Shown one piece after another: positions 56,484-64,000 of a DNA stretch of 64,000 nucleotides. The notes beneath the pieces were generated by a model, which had not been told where the DNA came from, searched no databases, and saw only the letters and a list, made by a program, of their open reading frames with translations. The position numbers and the translations under genes are program-made. The stretch's first letter is position 1. Every line of letters begins with the position of its first letter. This DNA comes from Podospora pseudocomata (taxonomy: Eukaryota > Ascomycota > Sordariomycetes > Sordariales > Podosporaceae), in NCBI RefSeq assembly GCF_035222375.1, contig NC_085888.1:992001-1056000 (forward strand). The letters are read 5' to 3'.

Positions 56484-57278
56484 ATGGATAAGATAAGAAA
56501 AAGAGGCTGGTTGTCCAAGTTTACTGGCAAGGACAAGACCCAGCCGGTTAGCAACACAGGCCATGGGCCAGGCTACAACAGGCAGGGTACCCATATCCCC
56601 TCAAGGAAAGAAGATAACAAAACATAAATTCCCGAACACATCGCCAAAAGCTCAAATGGCCATTCAAGCAGAACTGTCACTCCTGCTCATACCCACACCC
56701 AGCAACACCAACGCTCGGCTCACGATCAACAGACAACCAGGCCTGGCACCCCAACCACGCACGCATCAACACTTGTGCACTCTTCAAGTACGTCGACAAT
56801 TCCGAAGAGAAAGCCGGTATCAGTGTCTCTGAAATATCCAAATATGTCGACAATTTCAAAGAGAAAGTCAGTGGGAGCAAACCCAGTACCAAATGTCTCG
56901 GCAACATACACATCAAGCCACAGTAAACCAGAGTCCACATCGAAACCATCTTCATCCACAGCCTCAAGCTGGACCGAATTCGACCGCACGTCCCACTCCT
57001 CCAAAAGTGTCAAACTCCCCAACAAGAAAGCTGGTCCCACTGTCTATCATTATCTTGGCCGCGAACACCTCCCCTTACCACCTCACCACAAACTCCCAGC
57101 CCGCATCTCGAATGTAGAGATAATCAACTGGCGACCAATCCACAACACCTCTCCGCCTGCGCCTCACCAACACCCGATAGAGTTCAGGGCGATTGAGATC
57201 GTAGATAATCCCGATACCTACCCAGAATCTGGTTTGCAGCTGGCCGGGGTTCAGAATGCACCGGATTGGCAGCCGTAG
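56484..57278 (+). pseudogene. Locus C: Pro/Ser/Thr-rich paralog with one in-frame stop
   Basis: From ATG 56484 a single frame runs MDKIRKRGWLSKFTGKDKTQ to the stop at 57278. It is interrupted once by TAA at 56625-56627, which fits CAA to TAA. After the stop come IPEHIAKSSNGHSSRTVTPA and a Thr/Gln/His-rich stretch. Two near-repeats follow, STIPKRKPVSVSLKYPNM and STISKRKSVGANPVPN, then SSWTEFDRTSHSSKSVKLPN. The C-terminal block is VYHYLGREHLPLPPHHKLPA, RISNVEIINWRPIHN and EFRAIEIVDNPDTYPESG. An intron of roughly 60 bp across the stop is conceivable (GTACCC...CCAAAAG), but its donor is poor. Relationship to A and B rests on the shared upstream module, similar N-terminal style and position, not on a strong protein match. 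Confidence 0.5.
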
Positions 57279-58833
57279 TTACGGATGGGATTAGTTTGGG
57301 CCTTGGAAGTATAAAGGTGAAGAGTTTTATCGGCCAGGGTATTATTTGATGGATGTTGAGCCTGACGAAAGGTGCAAGACGGTTTGGTTGTGTTATCGTG
57401 AGTTTGAAGACGGAGATGTGAGGAGCTGAGATGGGTTGGGGAGATATGCAGTGGTGGGAGAGGAGGTTGCATGGCTTTCGCCAGTATTTTAATAGAGGTG
57501 GGAACTACTCCGTATATTCTGAAAGCTCTCTTGAGGATTTCGGATCTAGTATAAGCCTTGTATCTAGACTTTTCCGTATGTTTCGTTTTGTCATTGGAGT
57601 GAGACTGTTGCGGGTTGACATTGTCTGAGAGCAAATCAGTATCAGACCTCGAGCACACGTTCATGACATGCAGCAGATCACCGGTCTTGCCGGATATTCT
57701 GTGCATTGTCGATCGAGAGGAAAGTCAGAGCTGGAACCGCTGGTGTTTCTCAGCCATGCTGTGGTACATTCAACACAAACAAGGCCAGGTGGGCCTGGTA
57801 GCTCGATACACAGACTCGGTGAGCACAAAGATGTTTATGTTTGTGTGGCGGTAGCATCTGATATCTAGAAACATCAAGCAAACCGTTTCAAAGAGAGATG
57901 TGATGGCAGATGCGGCTTATAAGCTTGGCAGAGAAGCTGGCGCTGCAGCTTCTCTTTGGCGGTGATGGTTCTGGCCTTGGGCGATCGGTTGAATTGGGTT
58001 TTACGAGTGATGACAGACGCACTCGGACCCCCCCTGCAAGGCCGAGGCCACCTGCCGGGGAGATTGGCCAATCAGGAGATGATGATTCTGACCCCCCTGT
58101 CAAACCCCCTTGATAACACGAGTGTTGAGCTCGTTGCCGATTGGTTTAGATCAAAATGCACGGCCGGCCGGGCCCGACGCGATCCAACCACCTGCACTTC
58201 CCGAAGCGTGAACACCACAGCACGACCACTTGCTCAGTCAACATTTTGATATTTCCCTTTTGGCGACAACCCACAGCAGCAACATGCTGCAGATCGCATT
58301 CCAGCCGGCCGACCACAACGACCCGCGCCATGCTGTAAGCACTGGCGGTTGAAAGGCTGGCTGAGGCCTGGATGGTGGGAACAACATCGATGTGGCGTCC
58401 CCAGCTCCCCATGTCGGCTTATAATTAAAGAGACTAGCGCCGTGCCATCCCCCCTCCCCATGCCCCTTCTGGGAGCATCACATCGCCCACATCCCTTCCA
58501 TCTCCTCCCTCGCCGCCTGTGATTCCACTCCTGATTCCCACAACCTCCTCACACACTCGCTTGTTTTTTTCGGTTGCTCTGGTGCCGCTCCCCCGTTCAT
58601 CGCGAGTATTTGACTCCATTCCCCAGACCGTATCCATTCGTTACTCCGGATTCCTCCCCAGTCAGTCGTTCATTCACCATCTCATCCTGGTATAATCCCA
58701 GCCTTCCAGAGTTGTATGATACCACCCTCTCGTTCAAAACCACCCAAAAAAAAACTCTCATCCCGTCCGACGGCCATTCCTCTTCGCGACGCGCTCGATT
58801 CTCCATCGTAATCCACCATAGTCAATCGCCAAA
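57279..58833. other. Spacer between accessory interval and the GPI-protein gene
   Basis: No supportable gene; frames of 60-151 aa overlap on both strands. Bases ~58440-58830 are C/T-rich, typical of the promoter and leader of a well-expressed fungal gene. Confidence 0.5.
58421..58430 (+). promoter_or_regulatory. Possible TATA-like element
   Basis: TATAATTAAA lies 5' of a long C/T-rich leader and about 400 bp before the start codon of the GPI-anchored protein gene. Weak evidence from sequence and position only. Confidence 0.3.
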
Positions 58834-59470
58834 ATGAAGTCCTTCTTCCTCCCCGTCGCCGTCCTCGTCTCGGCCGCCATGGCCCAGACCACCAGCGTCT
58901 GTGGTGCCGACTACATAGTCGAGGCCTGCCTCGGCTCCGAGAAGGCGAAGCTCGCCGCCTGCGGCCAGAGTGACTACGACTGCTCATGCGCCGCCTGGCA
59001 AGCTATCCTCACGTAAGTTTCGCTGTGTCACCCGCCATCTTGGTGATATTCTAGACAGTATCTAACCTCCTTGCGCGCGTACAGCTGCTACAACAACTGC
59101 CCCAACGACTCTCGTCTCCGTAAGTTCTCAACCCGCCCACTTTGCCTCGAACGCGTAATCTCTGTATTCGTACTGACTCTCCGTATCAGACTCTGACGTC
59201 GGCCAAAAGGACATCTTCTGCGGCTTCGCCTCCCAGTTCCCTTCCAAGGCCACCGCTGCCCCTTCCGCCTCCAAAACCAACAACGTCAACCCGGCCCCGA
59301 CCCTAAATCAGAACCAGGTTGAGGATGATGCGAGCAACACTGACGACGAGTCCGGCACCTCCACCCTCACTAGCTCCCCAGCCACCAACACCAACAGCGC
59401 TGCGTATCTCGCCCTGAACGCTGGCGGTGTCCTCGCCGCCGTCGCCGGTGTTGTTGCTGTCGTGCTCTAA
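58834..59470 (+). CDS. GPI-anchored Cys-rich, Ser/Thr-rich cell-surface protein
   Basis: 164 aa from three exons (58834-59012, 59085-59119, 59190-59470) with GTAAGT-type donors. A signal peptide, MKSFFLPVAVLVSAAMAQ, is followed by a Cys-rich module. Its motifs are VCGADYIVEACLGSEKAKLA, ACGQSDYDCSCAAWQAILTC, YNNCPNDSRLHSD and KDIFCGFASQFP. Cysteine spacing matches the fungal family annotated as GPI-anchored serine/threonine-rich proteins (CxxCYNNCPND). A Ser/Thr/Asn-rich linker leads to a hydrophobic tail, LNAGGVLAAVAGVVAVVL, consistent with GPI attachment at an upstream Ser/Asn. It probably sits in the plasma membrane or cell wall. Exact function is unknown in this family. Confidence 0.88.
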
Positions 59471-60102
59471 GCGAGAGGGAAAGTTTGGCAAGCCATTTGC
59501 CGGGTGTTGTGTGGTTCTTTTTGGGGAAAGCCTTCTTTGGAAAAGTGGAATCTGTGATCCGAGCTTCTTTTGGATAATCATCTGGCTTGGATTACGCAAA
59601 AGTTGAGACTGGGATTTACATTTATTTGCGATTTCCAGCTTTGGTTCTGACCGCCTCTTTGTGAGGGTCAGGTTCCCATTTTTCTTCCTTCTGGATTCAA
59701 GTAATGCTTAATTTTTTGTGTGTGGTGTTAGCGTTAATGGCTTTGAAGATAGTAATGAACTTGGTTTGTTATGTCGGTCGAAGATTTGGTTCTTGTTTGC
59801 TGAGCGATGTTTCCATCATCGGATGGATGATGAGCTGTTCACTGACATTGATTCTTGCAGTCGGGGAGAGAAAGACAGGTTTGCCCCGGTGATGGAGTTT
59901 GTCAGTTCCACCTGAGCCGAGCCATTGGAGCAACTTTAAGGTAAGTTCAGATGAAACAAGCTGTCACTGACAAGTCAAGGAGTAACAACAAGCCATTTTA
60001 AAAGGTTGGTGAAAGACAGAACTAACACTGACAACTATCAAGGCTAACTTATCCTGACCCAAATCCAATCTCAGACCAACCACCCCAACCCCAACCTCAC
60101 AT
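59471..60102. other. Convergent spacer
   Basis: 3' UTRs of the GPI protein gene and the following minus-strand gene. No gene supported. Confidence 0.55.
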
Positions 60103-60802
60103 CTAAGCACTCTCCTCACTCCCCAACTGCGAAAACCCCTTCCTCCCCTCTGACTCCTTCCACCCCTTCGCCACCCCGTTCCCAGCCGCGCTCGCCCCCG
60201 CCAGCTTCCTAAACGCCGACCGTCCCGGGTCATCCTCACTCCCGGGCTCAGGCAACGGGCCCTCCACCGTCCCGCTCCCCTCAAAACCACCCTCTGTCAG
60301 ATTCTTCCCGTGCGGCTTCCCGCCCCTCTCGGCACCGGTATGAATCAAATTCTCGACATAAGTCGGTGCCTTGGCCCCCTGCCCCTCGGGATTGCTCACA
60401 ATCTTTGACAATTCCGTCTTGGTCGACTTGGAGGGCATCCCCTTTTGTCCGCGCTCCGACTGGGACGATTTGGACATTTGGGCTGATTCCAAGGAGGCGG
60501 AATTGCTAGAGGGGCGGCCGGTGGTACCGGAGAGGGAGGATTCGTACTCGGATTGGGAGGCTGGCTGGCCGGGGGAGGAGCCGGAGGAGGTGGGGTTTTC
60601 GGAGAAGGCGCCGCCGTGGCGGCGGGATTCGGCGGCTAGGGAGGAGGGGTTGACGGGGCCGGCTGATTCTTGGGTTATGGGGGCTGAGGAGCCGAGGGTG
60701 ACCTTGGGGGGGGTTGTTAGGGGGGTGGTTGTGTTTGGGGGAAGAGGAGGGGGGAAGGGGACGTGCCTTGGTGCCGGCGCTTGGTGCTTTATTGGGGGAC
60801 AT
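60103..60802 (-). CDS. Conserved fungal protein of unknown function (KGKN-ITEGG family)
   Basis: 211 aa from two exons, 60802-60767 (MSPNKAPSAGTK) and 60702-60103. The junction gives K-VTLGSSAPITQESAGPVN, a conserved N-terminal block of a fungal family. Joining requires a GC-AG intron (AAG/GCACGT...CCAAG/GTC, 64 bp), because no suitable GT donor restores frame. Later blocks are SLAAESRRHGGAFSENPTSS, GAKAPTYVENLIHTGAERGG, KPHGKNLTEGGFEGSG and EPGSEDDPGRSAFRKLA. The KPxGKN(I/L)TEGGF and GSEDDPGR motifs are the family signature. It is low-complexity, hydrophilic and probably disordered; there is no signal peptide or membrane segment. Function unknown. Confidence 0.85.
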
Positions 60803-61990
60803 AATTAATGATTTGGTTTATTTGAACTTTGCAGAGGACTTTGGTTACATAGCTGGAGATGATAGGAATTGGGTTCAGGAGAGAGCACAATTCCTATTTA
60901 ATCTTCTTTGGCATCTTCTTGAACTGTGGAAAGACAAAGGTGATGTCATTCGGTCCCCCTCTCTGATGTCATGTTGGCATTTTGTATCCCGTTTATAATT
61001 GAGGTGAATATATGAGACGCGGGATTCAGATAGGTTCGGAGCTTGGCTGGGCGGGGAGCTCCTCCAGTCCATGACTTCATGATGAGCTCTTGTTTGCAGC
61101 CAATCTGTGTTATGTAAGGAGGCACAGGGAGCCTGGCAGCTTTTGTGAGAGGTGGAGGGGAGGAAAGGGCGGCTCTATGGAATGTAGCTTTGGTATCTCA
61201 ATGAGATTTACCTTACCCTGCTGTTGCCCACTCTTCAGAGGTATTGTATGGCGTCTGTTTCATCCTTTTCAGGGCATTCTGGAGCTGTCTTTCTTGAGAG
61301 TTTAAAAGTGTCTGGACTAACTCTTGGGCCACACGGATTGGAAGAGTCTTCTCTGGTCAGCAAATGAATCTTTCTGAATGAATTTCTGTGTTTCTCAGTT
61401 AGATATAGGGACAACATGTCGTGTAAGCGAGTGCTAGGATCAAGGGTTAGGGTTGCCAGTGTCATGTGCTGGACGTGCGAAACAAGACCAAGAGCACTGG
61501 ATACTCGGAGACTGCGATCATATAAGAAAGAAAGCCTAGACCTCGGACACGATTGCATTTAGAGGAGAAACTATGGACCTACCCTGCTGCATCGCAAGAC
61601 TGGCTCGGTATCCAAGAAACTCGCCGGTGAGTCAGCAGCTGGCCAGAGGCGTGATTCTGGAATCGGCGCCACCTTTGGTTGCTCCCGCCCGCCCAAAGCT
61701 CCGACCGACCATCAGCGCATTTGCCCCGCGACTCTTGCTGCTCTTTTTCCCTGTTGAAAACTCATGGGGTCCGACCTTGGGCCCCGAACTCACCTGTGTT
61801 TCTGAAAAATTCATAGGGATTCAGGTTGTGGCCATCAAGCCGGTGTCTCCGTTAGGTTGATGCCGAATTTACAAACCGCCACATCGGTTTTCTTCACTCT
61901 TGCCCGCCGCCCTCCACTCGATCGACGTTTTGCGAGGCCGACGCATTGACACCAGCCGACGATTTAACTACTCCATCTACCTTCTCAAGT
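60803..61990. other. Divergent intergenic region
   Basis: Promoters of the unknown-function gene and the RING-finger gene. A 95-aa plus-strand frame at 61573-61860 has no domain. Nothing else supported. Confidence 0.5.
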
Positions 61991-64000
61991 ATGCACAGGG
62001 CCCACTCACCCTCATGCCACTCTCCTCTGCCAGCAATGGCAACTGACATTTCGCCTCCAAGTCCCGATGAGCTTCGGTTTGCTTCAGAGCAAGCCTTAGC
62101 CAAACTACCCGACGAGCAGCAGTCGGTTGCTCCGGCCACGATATCAAACATGAACTCGACGTCATCAGCCCCAAGCAAGCCTCCGCCGGCGGCACCAGCG
62201 AACCACTCCCCCGCGCCTCCCCAGGCCCCCCCATCGGCGAGCTTTGATACAAGCCGACGACAGACACAGAGTCCCTTACACGCTCCTGGACAGCCTCGGA
62301 AGAGCCAAGGGGCAAGAAAACAGCATAGAAACCAGAGAAGGGCTGGCCCGTCATTTGGCGACTCTCATATGGACGACGAGGACGCCATGGCTGAGATTAG
62401 AGCCCTTCGCAATACCTCCAGCCGCCGCGGCCAAACATCCATCACACATCTAATGAATTATGCGCTTCCACCACGACCATATGAGGGTTCGCACGCGCCT
62501 TACTCCCGATCCTACCGGAGAAACCCTGCGTGGGGCGTAGGCTCGGGATATCACGCCGTGGACAAGGCCCGGTACATCCATGCGAACTACCGCTTTGTTG
62601 TGACCCCCGAGGGCGACTACACCGTCCAAGCCGCCGACGCCGACCAGCACATCGAGTGGACCGACGTACTTCAAGTCATTGCATCTACTGAATCGCAACA
62701 GACTTCGTGCCCCATCTGCCTGTCTGAGCCGGTTGCGCCGCGCATGGCAAAGTGCGGGCACATCTTTTGCCTGCCTTGCTTGATGCGCTTCATGAACACG
62801 ACCGTGGGTGATGGAACAGAAAAGAAGCAGCCCAAGTGGAGGAAATGCCCAATCTGCGAGGACAGCATCCAGTTATCTGATGTGCGACCGGTGAGGTTCT
62901 ACGCCGGGCAGGAAAGCCCTCTGCCTCGTCCGGGAGACGATGTGATTTTGCGCCTGATGGCTCGGAACCCCAAAAGCACGCTTGCGCTCCCTCGAGAGAG
63001 CGGCGCAAAGGTGCTCGAGTCTGGCGAGGATATCCCCTGGCACTGGGCGGCCAACGTGCTGGATTATGCGAGAATCATGAGAGGTACGGGCGGTTACATG
63101 GCGGAGCAGTTTGACCGAGAAATCGAAGAGCTGCTCAAGCAGGAGAAGGAGGACGAGCTCTTGTATCAGGAAGACACAGAATGGACGCAAAAGGCCGTCA
63201 GGGCGATCAACAATGCAAAGGAAAAGATGGTTGGGCTTGGGGAGTCGCAGTCGCGGACTTCGTCATCCAAGGCCCCTGAGCTGGTGGTGGTTACGCCGGA
63301 GCAGAAGCCTCAGGATCAAGGATTTTACTTCTATACATCGCCACCACACCTCTACTTGTCGCCGCTTGATATCCGGATTCTCAAGACAAAGTATGGTTCT
63401 TTCTCGTCGTTTCCGTCGACGTTGCTACCTCGGGTGGAGCACATTTCTACAGGGCACGTTGTCGACGACGCGCTTAGGAAAAGAGCAAAGTACCTGGGCC
63501 ATCTCCCCCACGGGTGCCTGATTAGCTTTTTGGAGTGCGACTGGACGGATATTGTCCCCTCGGAGGACCTCGCCACTTTTGCAGAAGATATCGAGCGCCG
63601 GAGGAAGCGGAACCGCGACAAGGCCGCGCAGGAGGAGCGCGAGCGGATCCAGGCCGAAAGGATCGAAGCCGCTCAGGTGCGCGGGGCTAGGCGGCAGCTG
63701 GGCGTGTTGGATGAGGACATCACGGCGGTTAGGTTTGGCAATGCGGGATTTGTGGACGAGGAGTCGCCGGTGAATATGGATGATTTCTTGCCGTTGGGGG
63801 TAACGGCAGCTACTTCGGGGACGTCACCGCCGAATCAGAGGAATGGGTTTGGCACGCTGGGGGAGATTAGCACGAGCCCGTCCGGGAGCAGGACGGTGTG
63901 GGGGACTCGTGCTGTTGCTGGTGAGCCTGTGTCGGCGGCGGTTCCTAGGCCGAGGGTGGATGATGGGTGGTTGAAGGATGATGCGGTCTTGGAGACGTTG
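61991..64000 (+). CDS. RING-finger protein, RNF10/Mag2 type (5' part)
   Basis: At least 670 aa, open to the window edge with no intron seen. Two in-frame starts are possible: 61991 (MHRAHSPSCHSPLPAMATDI) and 62036 (MATDISPPSPDELR). Residues to ~130 are disordered Pro/Ser-rich. A conserved block follows: THLMNYALPPRPYEGS, ARYIHANYRFVVTPEGDYTV. Next is a C3HC4 RING at about 240-290: SCPICLSEPVAPRMAKCGHI, FCLPCLMRF, KWRKCPICEDSIQLSDVRPV. After it come QGFYFYTSPPHLYLSPLDIR, ILKTKYGSFSSFPSTLLPRV and LGHLPHGCLISFLECDWTDI. This order is that of RNF10 and yeast Mag2 (Hel1-type), a ubiquitin ligase tied to ribosome quality control in other species; that role is inference here. The C-terminus lies outside the window. 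Confidence 0.92.
   Translation, partial: MHRAHSPSCHSPLPAMATDISPPSPDELRFASEQALAKLPDEQQSVAPATISNMNSTSSAPSKPPPAAPANHSPAPPQAPPSASFDTSRRQTQSPLHAPGQPRKSQGARKQHRNQRRAGPSFGDSHMDDEDAMAEIRALRNTSSRRGQTSITHLMNYALPPRPYEGSHAPYSRSYRRNPAWGVGSGYHAVDKARYIHANYRFVVTPEGDYTVQAADADQHIEWTDVLQVIASTESQQTSCPICLSEPVAPRMAKCGHIFCLPCLMRFMNTTVGDGTEKKQPKWRKCPICEDSIQLSDVRPVRFYAGQESPLPRPGDDVILRLMARNPKSTLALPRESGAKVLESGEDIPWHWAANVLDYARIMRGTGGYMAEQFDREIEELLKQEKEDELLYQEDTEWTQKAVRAINNAKEKMVGLGESQSRTSSSKAPELVVVTPEQKPQDQGFYFYTSPPHLYLSPLDIRILKTKYGSFSSFPSTLLPRVEHISTGHVVDDALRKRAKYLGHLPHGCLISFLECDWTDIVPSEDLATFAEDIERRRKRNRDKAAQEERERIQAERIEAAQVRGARRQLGVLDEDITAVRFGNAGFVDEESPVNMDDFLPLGVTAATSGTSPPNQRNGFGTLGEISTSPSGSRTVWGTRAVAGEPVSAAVPRPRVDDGWLKDDAVLETL

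Overview
This window is nuclear DNA of a filamentous ascomycete, most likely a Sordariomycete (order Sordariales or close). The basis is short introns of about 50-90 bp with GT(A/G)AGT-like donors and CAG/TAG acceptors, single-copy genes spread over both strands with 0.5-1.5 kb spacers, and fungal-type proteins: a C2H2 plus fungal transcription factor domain protein, an Ahc1-like ADA subunit, Vtc1, a GPI-anchored Cys/Ser/Thr-rich protein and a KGKN-ITEGG family protein. The species-level placement is inference only.

Left third (1-23.6 kb): the 5' end of eIF3i (-) faces a trifunctional C1-tetrahydrofolate synthase (+), with a small TIR element between them. A large two-finger transcription factor (-, 6.8-10.8 kb) converges on the folate gene. 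About 7.4 kb without a supportable gene follows. Then come choline-phosphate cytidylyltransferase (-), a CAP-domain gene interrupted by an in-frame stop (-), and an F-box protein (-).

Middle (23.6-51.7 kb): this part holds a ~276-bp palindromic TIR element, a Tctex-1 dynein light chain (-), an AT-rich island carrying a solo LTR with an exact 5-bp target duplication, Vtc1 (+), an Alba-like protein (-) and an Ahc1-like zinc-finger protein (+). A decayed RE/RS- and Gln-rich gene region (-) follows. Next are Rtf1 of the Paf1 complex (-), Coq7 (+), a 1839-residue phospholipase D (-) and gamma-tubulin (+).

Right (51.7-64 kb): a ~5.5-kb accessory interval holds at least three related, decaying Pro/Ser-rich genes (loci A, B and C). 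Two of them share a diverged upstream module about 2.1 kb apart. Stops in these frames fit CAA/CGA to TAA/TGA change, as expected of RIP (repeat-induced point mutation) or similar C-to-T decay. Housekeeping-type genes resume after that: a GPI-anchored Cys-rich surface protein (+), a conserved fungal protein of unknown function with a GC-AG intron (-), and the 5' part of a RING-finger protein of the RNF10/Mag2 type (+) that runs off the right edge.

No operon-like or pathway cluster is evident. The housekeeping genes cover translation, folate, phospholipid, ubiquinone, polyphosphate, cytoskeleton and chromatin functions. The most unusual material is the decaying paralog cluster at 52-57.3 kb, the broken low-complexity gene at 36-38.7 kb and the three small mobile-element remnants in intergenic DNA.
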